Assembly (NCBI RefSeq): GCF_009711525.1 | Contig: NZ_SMLV01000424.1 | Location: 1 to 48,610, forward strand | Origin: Fulvivirga lutimaris | GTDB lineage: Bacteria; Bacteroidota; Bacteroidia; Cytophagales; Cyclobacteriaceae | Direction: 5' to 3' | DNA: 48,610 nucleotides | Shown: positions 26,481-36,349 of the stretch, piece after piece | Layout of the letters: each line of letters opens with the position of its first letter | How positions within the stretch are numbered: position 1 is the stretch's first letter | Made by a program: the position numbers and the translations under genes | The notes under the pieces: generated by a model | The model's input: only the letters and a program-made list of their open reading frames with translations | Told to the model about the DNA's origin: nothing | The model's database searches: none

Positions 26481-28865
26481 TTATTTGACTGATGTTAATT
26501 CTTCAATTGGTTCTGCTGGCGATAAAACTTTATTCACTTTTTCAACTATAATTTCAGTGTCAACAGTGAAAGAAGCCTCTCCTTTAATATCGCTACTTGA
26601 GGCACCAATTTTCACCGTATAAGTACCGGGCTCAACTACCCAAACAGATCTGTCAGTATCAAATGATGCAATTGACTTAGCGTCAAAAGTGATAGAAATT
26701 TTTTCACTGGTGCCAGCTTCAAGTAACCCCGTTTTAGCAAAACCTTTTAATTCTAATTGTGGCTTGTCTAAAGTCTCTCCTGGAGCAGATACATAAAGCT
26801 GAACCACTTCTTTGCCGGCAGAGCTGCCTGTATTGGTAATATTAACTTTGGCAGTAAGTTCATTATCAAATTTATCACTGCTTAAGCTTAAACCATCATA
26901 ACCGAATGTTGTGTATGACAATCCATAACCAAACGGATATGCTACTGTTTTGTCAAAGGTGTTGTAGTATCTGTAACCAACATAAATGCCATCTTCATAT
27001 GATATCTTCATTGGCTTACCTCTTGAAAAGCCTCCCATTTTGACCTCTTCTGCATCAGGAATAACTTCTCCTGGGAAAGTTTTGGCGCTAGGCACATCAT
27101 CATAATTCATTGTGAATGTAGTTGCCAGTTTGCCTGAAGGAGTAACTTTTCCAACCAATACATCGGCAAGTGCATTACCCGCTTCCTGCCCACCTTGCCA
27201 TGCCAATACAATGGCGTCAACTTTATCTCTCCAGCTGGCCGTTTCTATCACATTACCAATGTTCAAAATCATTACTACTTTTTTACCTTCCGCATGATAA
27301 GCATCGGCTACAGTATTGATCATTTTCTTTTCGGCAGCAGACAGGTAAAAATCACCTTCAGTCTTGCGGTCTTGAAATTCTCCTGAGTTTCTTCCAATTG
27401 TTATAAAAGCAATGTCTGTGGCTTTGGCTTGTGCTTTAGCCTCAGCCGCATCAACAGGCCTCTCGGCAATCGGAGGGAGCAGTTCAAAAAAGAATTTCTT
27501 TTCTGGTTGTTTGGCTTTTTCTGTTGCCATATAAGTTTCGTAAGTCTCTTTTAAATCAGCTGCAACAGGAAGGTTAGTATTGGCTAATCCTTCTACTAAT
27601 GATACTGTGTAAGCCTCATTAACATCTCCACTACCGGTGCCTCCAGCTATAAACTCATAGGAACCATTACCAAAGGCAGCAATTTTCTTAGCTTCTGAAG
27701 CTAATGGCAGCGCACCATCATTTTTAAGAAGAATTATACCTTCAGAAGCAGCTTGTCGGGCTACAGCAGCATTGCCTTTAAGGTCTGGCTTGTCAGAATA
27801 TTCGTACCCTTCAAAGGAAGGCGATTGAAATACTATGGATAAAATCCTTCTGGCGTTAGTGTCAAGAACTTTTTCATCTAGAGCGCCACTTTTTACGGCA
27901 TTAATTAAGATCTCTTTTTGCTGCGGAGCACCAGGCATAATTACGTCATTACCAGCTTGCATCTGTGCAACCGGATTTAACCCTGCAAACCAGTCGGTCA
28001 TTACAAAACCTTTAAACCCCCACTCATCTCTAAGCACTGTTGTTAACAAGTCCTTATTTTCTGAAGCTGTAGTGCCGTTGATAGAATTGTAGGAACTCAT
28101 TACTGTCCATGGGTCAGAGGACTTGATCGCTATTTCAAAACCTCTTAGGTAAATTTCTCTAAGGGCTCTTTCACTAACAATTGTGTTTAGTGACATTCGG
28201 CTCGTTTCTGAATTGTTGGCTACAAAATGCTTGATTGAGGTTCCAACTCCATTAGACTCAATGCCATTAACCACAGCAGCGGCCATGTACCCACTTAACA
28301 ATGGATCTTCAGAATAGTATTCGAAATTTCTGCCAGCCAAAGGGTTTCGGTGGATGTTCATAGCCGGTGCCAATAGCACATCTACACCATATTCTTTGAC
28401 CTCATGGCCCATAGCCTTTCCAACTTTTTCAGCCAGATTAACATCCCAGCTTGAGGCCAACACGGTGGCAATAGGAAAAGCCGTGCAGTAGTAAGTATTT
28501 GTATCTGTAGAATCTCGAGTAGGCTGGATTCTCAAACCTGCAGGTCCATCGGCCAATACTATTCCAGGGATTCCCAGCGAATCTAAAGGGTAAGTGCTTC
28601 CAGCTTGTCCAGGTACTTTAGGAGCAACCTCAGCCTCTGTCATTCCAGGTATGGCCATTCCTGTGCCCACAACAAGGTTTACCTTGTCTTCAAGGGTAAG
28701 GCGGGGCATTAAGTCATCCAGTCGCTCACCTAAAGAGGCGTTGCTGTCCTCATAAATTTCCATTGTTCCGTTGCCATTCAAATCTTTGAAGGCAACAGGC
28801 GATTCACTCTTAGTGCAGGCTGCCAAAATGAGCAAGCTTAGACCCAGATAGTTTTTAGTTTTCAT
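26481..28865 (-). CDS. Glycoside hydrolase family 3 lipoprotein, beta-glucosidase-like
   Basis: A 794-residue GH3 enzyme that removes terminal beta-linked glucose (or xylose) units. From ATG 28865 the lipobox LILAAC gives lipidated Cys17; a TTG three codons upstream is less likely. A short Asp/Asn-rich calcium-loop-like motif follows ([13 protein letters not shown]). The GH3 N-domain has [35 protein letters not shown] and VMTDWFAG with the nucleophile at about Asp291. The GH3 C-domain is at about 370-620 ([25 protein letters not shown]). A fibronectin-III-like domain is at about 680-770 ([19 protein letters not shown]). The domain layout matches BglX/BglB-type enzymes. It is divergent from a Nudix-type repressor gene that probably controls it. 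Confidence 0.93.
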   Translation of the reverse strand: MKTKNYLGLSLLILAACTKSESPVAFKDLNGNGTMEIYEDSNASLGERLDDLMPRLTLEDKVNLVVGTGMAIPGMTEAEVAPKVPGQAGSTYPLDSLGIPGIVLADGPAGLRIQPTRDSTDTNTYYCTAFPIATVLASSWDVNLAEKVGKAMGHEVKEYGVDVLLAPAMNIHRNPLAGRNFEYYSEDPLLSGYMAAAVVNGIESNGVGTSIKHFVANNSETSRMSLNTIVSERALREIYLRGFEIAIKSSDPWTVMSSYNSINGTTASENKDLLTTVLRDEWGFKGFVMTDWFAGLNPVAQMQAGNDVIMPGAPQQKEILINAVKSGALDEKVLDTNARRILSIVFQSPSFEGYEYSDKPDLKGNAAVARQAASEGIILLKNDGALPLASEAKKIAAFGNGSYEFIAGGTGSGDVNEAYTVSLVEGLANTNLPVAADLKETYETYMATEKAKQPEKKFFFELLPPIAERPVDAAEAKAQAKATDIAFITIGRNSGEFQDRKTEGDFYLSAAEKKMINTVADAYHAEGKKVVMILNIGNVIETASWRDKVDAIVLAWQGGQEAGNALADVLVGKVTPSGKLATTFTMNYDDVPSAKTFPGEVIPDAEEVKMGGFSRGKPMKISYEDGIYVGYRYYNTFDKTVAYPFGYGLSYTTFGYDGLSLSSDKFDNELTAKVNITNTGSSAGKEVVQLYVSAPGETLDKPQLELKGFAKTGLLEAGTSEKISITFDAKSIASFDTDRSVWVVEPGTYTVKIGASSSDIKGEASFTVDTEIIVEKVNKVLSPAEPIEELTSVK

Positions 28866-28875
28866 AATTTTCAAT

Positions 28876-28890
28876 GTGTCTTAATGACAC
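28876..28890. promoter_or_regulatory. Candidate operator between the GH3 and Nudix-regulator genes
   Basis: GTGTC-TTAAT-GACAC is a perfect 5-base inverted repeat with a 5-base spacer, 10 bases upstream of the GH3 start codon in a 75-base divergent gap. Its position suits repression of the GH3 gene by the adjacent Nudix-family regulator. The match to any known motif is untested. Confidence 0.35.
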
Positions 28891-28940
28891 TAAGATAAAT
28901 AATTTATTTTTTTTAACAACTTTGTTATTAATTAGTGGTG

Positions 28941-29690
28941 ATGATCGATTTTAAAACAGACAGTTTTCAGCCAGGCTTATCAGTTGATTGTGTGATTTTC
29001 GGGTTTCATAATAATGAGCTAAAGGTGCTGCTACTCAAAATGAAGAACCTCGATTTTTGGGCTTTGCCTGGAGGGTTTGTTGGTAAAGATCATGGAGTGG
29101 ATGAGGAGGCAAATCGAGTGCTTGAGTCACGGACAGGGTTAACCGATATTTTTTTGCGTCAGTTTTATTTATTCGGTAATGTGGGTAGAACATCTACAGA
29201 ACACCTTGACTCTTTGGAGGCACAGGGCCTTATATCATCAGATAATGTTTCTTGGTTCAGGAAGCGATTTATTACTGTGGGCTATTATGCACTTGTCGAA
29301 TATTCAAAAGTTAAGCAGCCAACAGTTGATGATATTTCGGAGCGGTGCGATTGGTGTTCTATTAACGAACTTCCGGAGATGATGCATGACCATCTGGATA
29401 TTTTGAAAAAGGCTCATGAAACGCTTAAAAAGGAGTTGAATTATCAGCCTATTGGTATAAACCTCCTCCCTCAAGAATTTACTATGCCTGAGCTACAGGC
29501 TTTGTACGAGACCATACTTGAGAAGCCCTTAGATCGGAGAAATTTTAGGCGAAAAATGCTTGGTTATGAAATTCTGATCAATACCGATAAAAGGAGAACC
29601 GGAGTTGCGCATAAATCACCCAACCTCTATAAATTTGATGTTAAGAAATACCAGAAAGCCATACAAGGAGGGCTATCTCAGAGCTGGTAA
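28941..29690 (+). CDS. Nudix-domain transcriptional regulator (NrtR/AraR-like)
   Basis: A 249-residue protein with an N-terminal Nudix fold (about 10-150) and a C-terminal winged helix-turn-helix (about 165-240, with LDRRNFRRKMLGYEIL as recognition region). This is the architecture of NrtR-family repressors, which in Bacteroidota includes sugar regulators such as AraR. The Nudix box at 45-67 keeps the GG, the Arg and the final GL, but the REUxEE core reads RVLESR, so the catalytic glutamates are lost. It is expected to bind, not hydrolyse, a nucleotide or sugar ligand. The ATG at 28941 is preferred over two in-frame GTG codons just upstream. It is divergent from the GH3 gene, which is the likely target. 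Confidence 0.87.
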   Translation: MIDFKTDSFQPGLSVDCVIFGFHNNELKVLLLKMKNLDFWALPGGFVGKDHGVDEEANRVLESRTGLTDIFLRQFYLFGNVGRTSTEHLDSLEAQGLISSDNVSWFRKRFITVGYYALVEYSKVKQPTVDDISERCDWCSINELPEMMHDHLDILKKAHETLKKELNYQPIGINLLPQEFTMPELQALYETILEKPLDRRNFRRKMLGYEILINTDKRRTGVAHKSPNLYKFDVKKYQKAIQGGLSQSW

Positions 29691-29778
29691 TTACATCCAA
29701 TACTATGCAATTATGAGAATCAAACCCTCAAATATGGCTTCAGTCTATGTTGTAAAAATTAGACTTTTTTAAGATATT

Positions 29779-31488
29779 TTAATTATTATTAAGGTATGTC
29801 TGAATTCCTCTAACGACATCATCCAGCCTGTCAATTTCTTTTTCCAGATAGTTTATGAGTTCCTTTTGCTCTTGTTCTGGTACATGAGAATAGATATTGA
29901 CAATTCCCTTAATTGATGCGACAGGTGACCGCAATTTGTGGGCATTCATAAAAGCATATGTATCTATCACTTCATTTTTATCTTTTATGGTCAGCGAATC
30001 TTGCTCTGCTTTTAACTCCAAATCTTTATTTAGCAAGGTTATTTTTCTATTTGTTTCAGCTAGCACATTTGCATTCTTTTCCAGTAACTCATATTGCGTT
30101 TGTAATAGCTGATTTTTGTTTGATATTTCTTGTGAGTAGATTTTCGTTTTTTTATACTGAATGAGCATTAGAATCGTAACAATAATTGAAAATAGCCCTA
30201 TTAGAACCCAAATAAATTTTTGTTGTTTTTCAATCTTGGCCTCCTCCAAAGCTAATTTTTTTTCCATCTGAGTTTGACTAAGCCGTTGGTTTATATCCCT
30301 AAATACATAGTCTACAGTCAATTGTTGATCATATATTTGTTTGTGCAAGCTCAAGTAATTCTCGTAAAATATAGTTGCATTATGGTAATCATTTATGCGA
30401 TTGTATGATTGTGCTAAATGCTTGTATAGAACAGCTTTGGTGAGTAAGGCCACCTTCAACTCCTTGTCCAGTTTTTCCCCTCTCAATAATACTTGATGCG
30501 CTTTCAGTGTATCCTGCATTTGCAGATAGGCTTCTGATATCCCGATAAAACATCTTATTCGATTTCCAATATTTCCTTTAGGGTTCTTGAAATCACTTTT
30601 TTCCAATGAAGTGTTGAAATCAGCAATCGCTTCAGTGTAATTGTGGTTTGCGGCTTTAGATCTTCCAAGAATTTCGTAGTAGGGAATCTCGATGCTTGTA
30701 AGTTGTTTAGGAGCATCAGCAATTAATGGAAACAGGTTTTCAGCTTGTTTCAATAATTCAAGGGATAATGTATTATTCTCCAGCTGCAAGTTAGCATCTG
30801 CTTGATTGATAAGGCTTATTATCTGGTCATCAACTTCACCAGCGACTTTTGATAACTGATAGTCTTCTATAAATAACTTAAGGGCTTCATTAGGAAGATT
30901 TAGCTTCATATAAACATGGCCTGTGTTATTCAATAGTGCACCCCTGTCATAACTAACATTATCGCTATCATCAATATAACGCTGCAATGAATGTAAATAC
31001 TCAAGAGCAATAAAAAATGCTCCCTCTCTCATTGCCAGAAAAGCAAGAAATTCATAGCTATCGGTTATCCCTTTGTCGTACTGAAAGTCAATTGACAAGT
31101 CTAGTGCTTTGTTAAAGTAACTTCGTGAAGAATCATTATTGCGATAAAAGGGTTTACTGTATAGAACCCCTTTCTGTATCAAAGTTTTAATGAGTAGAAG
31201 ACTGTCTGATTTAGCCCGCGCCATGTCTTCAGCTGTTTCCAAATGAGACAGACCGTCTGAATCACCACTCGCTGTTAGAAATGAGCCAGTAATGAGATGG
31301 TCATAACCAGTACTTTTCAGATTGTTTTCGCTCAAAATCGTATTTAATACTTCCTCACTAATTTTGTTCGATTCTATATAATTAATTATTGTGTCAATTC
31401 TGTTTATAAAATCTCCAGGTTGAGCAGGCTTAATTTGTGCGATTGACTCGCAAATTGTAATAGCCAATAGTATTAACGTGCCTTTCAT
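29779..31488 (-). CDS. TPR sensor with a lone histidine-kinase dimerisation domain
   Basis: A 569-residue protein. From ATG 31488 it has a signal peptide (MKGTLILLAITICESIAQ), then a periplasmic TPR array (about 60-385), one transmembrane helix (FIWVLIGLFSIIVTILMLIQY, about 405-425) and a coiled coil (about 430-500). It ends with a HisKA-type hairpin holding AFMNAHKLRSPVASIKG (His517) and the second helix EKEIDRLDDVVRGIQTYL. Translation stops there, with NNN as the last residues, so there is no HATPase domain and no receiver. The residue after the His is Lys rather than the usual Asp/Glu. A following ATPase domain is not present in any frame; the next 89 bases lead into the convergent Nudix gene. 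It may be a phosphotransfer or docking module. Confidence 0.85.
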   Translation of the reverse strand: MKGTLILLAITICESIAQIKPAQPGDFINRIDTIINYIESNKISEEVLNTILSENNLKSTGYDHLITGSFLTASGDSDGLSHLETAEDMARAKSDSLLLIKTLIQKGVLYSKPFYRNNDSSRSYFNKALDLSIDFQYDKGITDSYEFLAFLAMREGAFFIALEYLHSLQRYIDDSDNVSYDRGALLNNTGHVYMKLNLPNEALKLFIEDYQLSKVAGEVDDQIISLINQADANLQLENNTLSLELLKQAENLFPLIADAPKQLTSIEIPYYEILGRSKAANHNYTEAIADFNTSLEKSDFKNPKGNIGNRIRCFIGISEAYLQMQDTLKAHQVLLRGEKLDKELKVALLTKAVLYKHLAQSYNRINDYHNATIFYENYLSLHKQIYDQQLTVDYVFRDINQRLSQTQMEKKLALEEAKIEKQQKFIWVLIGLFSIIVTILMLIQYKKTKIYSQEISNKNQLLQTQYELLEKNANVLAETNRKITLLNKDLELKAEQDSLTIKDKNEVIDTYAFMNAHKLRSPVASIKGIVNIYSHVPEQEQKELINYLEKEIDRLDDVVRGIQTYLNNN

Positions 31489-32038
31489 GGCGTAAGGAGT
31501 CATAGCGATCTTTGTGAGGTTCGTAATTTAGTGTGACTGAAATTGGCAGCCGATCCAGTTATATCTGTTTTTTGTTGGTTCGCATAGCCAATGGGATAGG
31601 AAATTTTACCAGTTTCCAATTTCCCAAATCCCATACTCCAACTCATTGCTTTTTTAACTTTAATAATTTTATTTAGCCTTACATTCAATAATGATAATCC
31701 ACAAGTTTGAGCAATAATATTTCCTGCTCCATAATAACTAGCAAAGCCTCTATTTCCTTTTCCAGGTTATTTTACACATTGTCATACTTGGTTGGATATA
31801 TCTCTCAGTAAATATATTATTTTTTTGAATGATACTTCTTAAGTCCTCTATGTCATTGACTTAGCATTAGTTTCTGCATCTTCTCCCTAAGACATGTTGA
31901 TGATGCATTTGAGGAAATAAAAAACGCAGTGGTTATTGTGAAACGACACCGATGGTGGAAAACAGCTCTGATACAAATGGAGAAAAAAACAGAAGAGTGG
32001 AGTTCAAGGTGCTTTCAATTCAAAACTGATAGCCTTTG
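31489..32038. other. About 550-base gap, no confirmed gene
   Basis: A 62-codon frame on the minus strand (31500-31688) ends in an ATGA overlap with an upstream in-frame ATG of the TPR sensor gene (31503), but its product (Lys/Ser/Thr rich, no hydrophobic segment) matches nothing I know. It may simply be leader sequence. The stretch 31700-32038 has no open frame with recognisable content and no clear repeat. The sensor-gene promoter is expected within 31500-31750. Confidence 0.35.
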
Positions 32039-32782
32039 CTACATCCAATATTCGGCACCAACGGCAATCAAAGCACCAAATACAGCTACAATAAGTTTTC
32101 TGGCATTGAAATGATGGTTTTCACTGGTTTCGAAAACTATGGTTGTTGAGATGTGTAAAAAATTACCACTTACAATGGCGAATAAGATGGTAAACACCTC
32201 ATCAGGTAAAGCACTGTTTTCTACATAAAAATCACCTATTAGCATTCCAACAGGTGAAGCCAGAGCAAAAAGCAGAAGATAAACTATGGCAAGTTTGTTG
32301 TTTTTCAACTGGCATACGATAATTGACATCAAAGCGAAAGCAGCTGGAGCTTTGTGTAATACAATGCCAACCAAAAGGCTGTTCGCATCGTGATGTGCAT
32401 GAATGACACTAGGGTGTGCCAGCAGGCTGCCCTCCAGTAATGCATGAATAATCATGGCGCCTAATACCATAATGGATGCTGTAATACCATGCCGATGATC
32501 GCCTTCATGTTTGTGTACATGGCCGTGCTCAGCACCCGAAGTAAAATACTCAAGAATTTGCTGTAGGAAGAAACCAAGCAGCACATATAACCCAATGCTT
32601 GTGGGGTTTTCAGCCTGAGAAAACAGCTCAGGCATGATATGGATAATGGTAATAGAAAATAGATATGAACCTGCAAAGACTAATGCAAGCTTATAGTTTT
32701 TCTTGTCAAGGTCTGGAATAATAAAAACCAACAGACCTGATAATATGGCACATAAAAATAATACGCTGATGCTGAAAAACAT
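32039..32782 (-). CDS. ZIP-family metal transporter
   Basis: A 247-residue inner-membrane transporter of divalent metals, most likely zinc, inward into the cytoplasm. It has about eight transmembrane segments. A His-rich cytoplasmic loop (EHGHVHKHEGDHRHG, about 98-112) sits between segments three and four. The conserved metal-path motifs are MIIHALLEGS in segment four and GIVLHKAPAAFAL in segment five. ATG 32782 is chosen because it starts directly before the first membrane helix; an upstream frame extension would run through a 17-base palindrome that looks like an operator. It is a single gene. Confidence 0.9.
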   Translation of the reverse strand: MFFSISVLFLCAILSGLLVFIIPDLDKKNYKLALVFAGSYLFSITIIHIMPELFSQAENPTSIGLYVLLGFFLQQILEYFTSGAEHGHVHKHEGDHRHGITASIMVLGAMIIHALLEGSLLAHPSVIHAHHDANSLLVGIVLHKAPAAFALMSIIVCQLKNNKLAIVYLLLFALASPVGMLIGDFYVENSALPDEVFTILFAIVSGNFLHISTTIVFETSENHHFNARKLIVAVFGALIAVGAEYWM

Positions 32783-32810
32783 GTAGGCTCTGAAATTTGA
32801 AGTGGCAAAT

Positions 32811-32827
32811 ATACAACAGTGTTGCAT
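32811..32827 (-). promoter_or_regulatory. Palindrome upstream of the ZIP gene, possible Fur/Zur-family operator
   Basis: ATACAACA-G-TGTTGCAT is an 8-1-8 inverted repeat with a single mismatch, ending 28 bases before the ZIP start codon. The odd central base and arm length match the geometry of Fur-superfamily boxes. With a zinc-type transporter downstream, Zur control is a reasonable guess. No Bacteroidota Zur consensus is available to me to compare. Confidence 0.5.
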
Positions 32828-32924
32828 TTAAGCATTATCAAGATTCGATTGTTGCAGGATATTTTACATTTTTATTGATTTAAAAATGACAACTTTGGAG
32901 TAACTATTAGCCTGTAATCTGATC

Positions 32925-33443
32925 TTGAAAAATAAAATAATACTTTCCTATCTACTTGCTGCCGGACTAGTCGGCTCTCTGATTACTTCAATATTCATGT
33001 TTTATGATCATTCTTCGAGGTACAACTTGTTGTTTAGGTCTACTAAAGTTCATTTGTGGTATCAGATAATAATAGGGCTATTTCTTTTATACTGCATTTA
33101 TCACTTTGTGAGGATTGCGAAATTGTCATCTAAAATGCGGAAAGCGGCTCAGGAGCAGCGGGAAGCAAAATCAAGAAGATTCGAGTTGCTGATATTCGCT
33201 TTGATGTTATCGCTATTATTTTATTCCTTATTTTATACCGTACCCGGAATGAAGTATTATCCAACCTCATGGGAGTATGGTCTTTACTTGTTTAATAGTT
33301 TTCTGGAGTTGCTACTGTTGATTTCCGTGATATCTGCACATGCTGAGGCAAGTGCTTCATTTGCTAAAAAGAAACAGAAATATGCCATCACCGGAGCGGC
33401 AACTGGTATACTTCTGTTTTATGTTTATTATCAGTTGAGCTAA
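32925..33443 (+). CDS. Small membrane protein of unknown function
   Basis: A 172-residue protein with four hydrophobic segments (about 5-25, 42-63, 88-108 and 120-142) plus a C-terminal one (about 152-170). A basic loop, RIAKLSSKMRKAAQEQREAKSRR, lies between segments two and three. The start is a TTG; the next in-frame Met is 25 codons in and would remove the first membrane helix. An upstream GGAG lies about 25 bases before the TTG, too far for a standard site. I recognise no family. It is divergent from the ZIP gene and converges on the permease gene with 5 bases between the stops. Confidence 0.6.
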   Translation: MKNKIILSYLLAAGLVGSLITSIFMFYDHSSRYNLLFRSTKVHLWYQIIIGLFLLYCIYHFVRIAKLSSKMRKAAQEQREAKSRRFELLIFALMLSLLFYSLFYTVPGMKYYPTSWEYGLYLFNSFLELLLLISVISAHAEASASFAKKKQKYAITGAATGILLFYVYYQLS

Positions 33444-33448
33444 TTCAG

Positions 33449-36016
33449 TTATTCATCCTTCAAACTATTCACCGGATTAGTATTAGCAGCTTTGATGGTC
33501 TGAATACTGACCGTTAGCCAGGCTACAAACAAGGCGCTTAATCCGGCAACAACAAATATCCACCAGCTTAGCGGTATATGGAAAGCAAAATTAGCGAGCC
33601 ATTGATCTGCCAAGTAATAGCTAACAGGAAGGGAAATAATAATACCTATCAATATCATTTTGGTAAAATCACCTGAAAGCAGGTACAAAATACTAAACTG
33701 TCCGGCTCCCAGTACTTTTCTAATGCCGATTTCCTTGGTTCTGCGCTCCAGCGTAAATGCCGACAATCCAAACAAGCCAAGACAGGAGATAAGAATGGCT
33801 AATCCTGAAAAATATTTGGCCAGACTGCTCACCCGCTGCTCTGCTTTGTACAAGGCCTCATAATCCTGATCCAGAAATTGTGGCTTAAACACATATCCTG
33901 GGTTGATTTCTTTGTAAACCTCTTCAATACCAGCTATCGCCTTTGCCTCATTGCCTTTTTCCAGTTTGGCAATCACAAAATGTGTCTCCTTGGGATTATA
34001 AAGAATGATCATGGGCTCTATCTTGGTGTGAAGTGATATTAGATTAAAGTCCTTGACTACACCAACAATTTTTTTGTCACCTGTATAATGGGTTATGGTT
34101 TTACCGATAGGGTCTTCCATGCCCATCGCTTCTAAAGCGGTTTCATTAATTATCACGCTCGCAGAATCAACACTGAACTCTTCGGTAAACTCACGGCCGG
34201 CAGCCATTTCCATTCCCATCAACTCTAGCATGCCCATTCCGGCTTTTATTTCCCAAAATTGTATCTGATCCTCTTCGGTTTTGCCTTCCCAATCTACACC
34301 TCCGGTAGAGTTGCCGCCACCTATTATAAATCCTGAAAGGGCCGCACCTTCCACACCATTCACTTGTTTAAGTTCGTTTATTACAGTCTCTGAATTTTCA
34401 AGTATTTTACCTTCACGTTCAAAGTATATAATGTTATCACGGTCGTAGCCTAAATTCTTGTTTTGAAGAAAACTCATCTGTCCTTGAACTACAATAACTG
34501 CAACTATGAGAATGATGGATAAAGCAAACTGAATAACGACCAATACCTGTCTTCCTCTAACTTCACCTTTACCTTTGGACAGCTTACCTTTTAGTAGCGC
34601 AATTGGGTTAAAAGAAGATAAGTAGAGTGCGGGGTAGCTGCCAGCTATTAAGCCTACAAATACAATAACTGAAGAGGCAGCCAAACCAAACTCCCATGTA
34701 AAGTCAAAGCTTAGTGTCTTGCCAGAAACCAGGTTAAACTGTGGCAGAAAAACCCAAACTAAACAAAGTGCCAAAAACATGGACGCCACACTGATAAGGA
34801 CAGACTCTGTAAGGTGCTGGTTGATCAATGAAGGTCGGGAGGCGCCTAATGTTTTCTTTACGCTGATCTCCTTGGTTCTCTGAGTGGCCTTTGCGGTAGA
34901 AAGGTTGATAAAATTGATGCAGGCTATAAATAGAATGAAAAATGCCACAATTGAAAACAAGCGCACATACTCTATTCTTCCGCCAGCTTCTTTTCCGTTT
35001 TCATAATTGTTGTAAAGGTATTGATCTGAGTATTTTTTTAGAAAAAGCGTCACCCGATCACTTTCCAGATTTTTCTTCAGGATTTTATCTATCTGAGTGG
35101 CCGCGTTCTGCTGGTTTTTAGGGTCGTTCAAAGCCACTACTATTCTGGCATAATAATTACCCCACTGCTTGTACTCAATCATATTATGGTAAAACTCCCA
35201 TGACATGATAAAATCGAATTGATCTGAAGAAGCATTGGGTGTATCTTTCATTACTCCTCTTACAAAAACCTCCTTCTGCTTTTCCCAGAAATGCCATGTG
35301 ATATTTTTGCCGATAACGTCAGTAGAGCCGAAGAGCTTTAGCGCCAATGCTTCTGATATAACAATACCAGATTCATCTTTCAGTGGATTCTTATCACCAC
35401 TCGGAAATAGCTCGTAGGAAAAAATATCAAAGAATGATGAATCAGCAAATTTGCCTTCTGCTCTGAAGTAAGAATCGTTGCTGGAGAGTGTAAACTCATG
35501 TGTATCGGTGAAAACGGTGGAGGTTTCTATTTCCGACACTGTCACTAATTCATCTTTCAGTAAGCCGGGCACGCCTCGCCATGTAGAGATCCCGCTGGCA
35601 TCTGAATGGTTAGAATAGATTTGAAATAGCTGTTCGTCTTTTTGATGGAATTTATCCATCTCAAGCTCATCATTTACCCAAAGGTAGATGAATAGCACAG
35701 CAGCTATGGCGGTTGACAAACCGATGAGGTTGATCAGAAATTGTGATCGGTATTTCAGAAAGCTTCTGATCGTGAGTTTTAAATTGTGTCGTTGCATGGT
35801 TAAAAAGTTTGAGTTTTGACTTGAGAACATTTTTAAAAATTCGGGCCTGAAATATTTCAGGACACTCCAATAGAATTTTCTTCTGGCTTTTTGAGGAGAC
35901 ACTTCATACTGCATCTCGAAGATTTCAACAAGGTCGCCTTCCACTTCTTCAATGAAATCTTCTCTGCAAAACCAACGTAGAAATTTTATGGCTCTATGTG
36001 GGGGATCTGGTCTCAA
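33449..36016 (-). CDS. FtsX/MacB-type ABC permease with N-terminal permease prefix domain
   Basis: An 855-residue permease. Residues 1-75 are the soluble prefix domain (FLRWFCREDFIEEVEGDLVEIF...). Then come a first transmembrane helix (about 95-115), a MacB-type periplasmic domain (about 118-320), an FtsX block of three helices (about 345-470, ARASPRxxGASR-like motif KEISVKKTLGASRP), a second periplasmic domain (about 495-690) and a second FtsX block (about 735-850, TKEIGIRKVLGA). It starts with TTG overlapping the padR stop as TTGA; no ATG is available near. This layout belongs to lipoprotein/macrolide-type exporters. No ATPase gene is adjacent. It is the second gene of a padR-permease unit. 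Confidence 0.88.
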   Translation of the reverse strand: MRPDPPHRAIKFLRWFCREDFIEEVEGDLVEIFEMQYEVSPQKARRKFYWSVLKYFRPEFLKMFSSQNSNFLTMQRHNLKLTIRSFLKYRSQFLINLIGLSTAIAAVLFIYLWVNDELEMDKFHQKDEQLFQIYSNHSDASGISTWRGVPGLLKDELVTVSEIETSTVFTDTHEFTLSSNDSYFRAEGKFADSSFFDIFSYELFPSGDKNPLKDESGIVISEALALKLFGSTDVIGKNITWHFWEKQKEVFVRGVMKDTPNASSDQFDFIMSWEFYHNMIEYKQWGNYYARIVVALNDPKNQQNAATQIDKILKKNLESDRVTLFLKKYSDQYLYNNYENGKEAGGRIEYVRLFSIVAFFILFIACINFINLSTAKATQRTKEISVKKTLGASRPSLINQHLTESVLISVASMFLALCLVWVFLPQFNLVSGKTLSFDFTWEFGLAASSVIVFVGLIAGSYPALYLSSFNPIALLKGKLSKGKGEVRGRQVLVVIQFALSIILIVAVIVVQGQMSFLQNKNLGYDRDNIIYFEREGKILENSETVINELKQVNGVEGAALSGFIIGGGNSTGGVDWEGKTEEDQIQFWEIKAGMGMLELMGMEMAAGREFTEEFSVDSASVIINETALEAMGMEDPIGKTITHYTGDKKIVGVVKDFNLISLHTKIEPMIILYNPKETHFVIAKLEKGNEAKAIAGIEEVYKEINPGYVFKPQFLDQDYEALYKAEQRVSSLAKYFSGLAILISCLGLFGLSAFTLERRTKEIGIRKVLGAGQFSILYLLSGDFTKMILIGIIISLPVSYYLADQWLANFAFHIPLSWWIFVVAGLSALFVAWLTVSIQTIKAANTNPVNSLKDE

Positions 36017-36339
36017 TTAAATGAGATTTCAGGTATTTGCTGATAAATTTCAGTTCTGATGGAGTATTGCTGATCAAGGGCTTGTTTGCCAAATGCTGTG
36101 ATCACATAGAATTTTTTTCTTCGCCCACCACGATCAGAGGTGATGCCTCCAAAGCGCGATTTGACAAAGCCTTTTTCTTCCATGCGTTTAAGAGCCACAT
36201 GGATGGCACTGATATTTACTTTTTTATCCAGTTTGGTTTCGAGGCTTTCGAGGATGGCTACTCCATATGCTTCGTCATGTAGAGCGGCAACCATAAGCAG
36301 GACAAGTTCTTCAAATTCCCCTAATGATGGTGGTTTCAT
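36013..36339 (-). CDS. PadR-family transcriptional regulator
   Basis: A 108-residue winged helix protein: SLGEFEELVLLMVAALHDEAYGVAIL, the recognition helix ISAIHVALKRMEEKGFV, and the wing FGGITSDRGGRRKKFYVIT with the conserved RGGRRKK motif. The C-terminal helix is short, as in PadR subfamily 2. It overlaps the permease start by 4 bases, so it most likely represses its own operon in response to a substrate of the transporter. A 17-base inverted repeat directly upstream is the likely site. Confidence 0.92.
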   Translation of the reverse strand: MKPPSLGEFEELVLLMVAALHDEAYGVAILESLETKLDKKVNISAIHVALKRMEEKGFVKSRFGGITSDRGGRRKKFYVITAFGKQALDQQYSIRTEIYQQIPEISFN

Positions 36340-36349
36340 AGACCTGATA

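Noticed and set aside
31929-32114. A 61-codon plus-strand frame overlapping the ZIP gene's 3' end
   Set aside because: It runs antisense into the transporter gene and its content is not protein-like.
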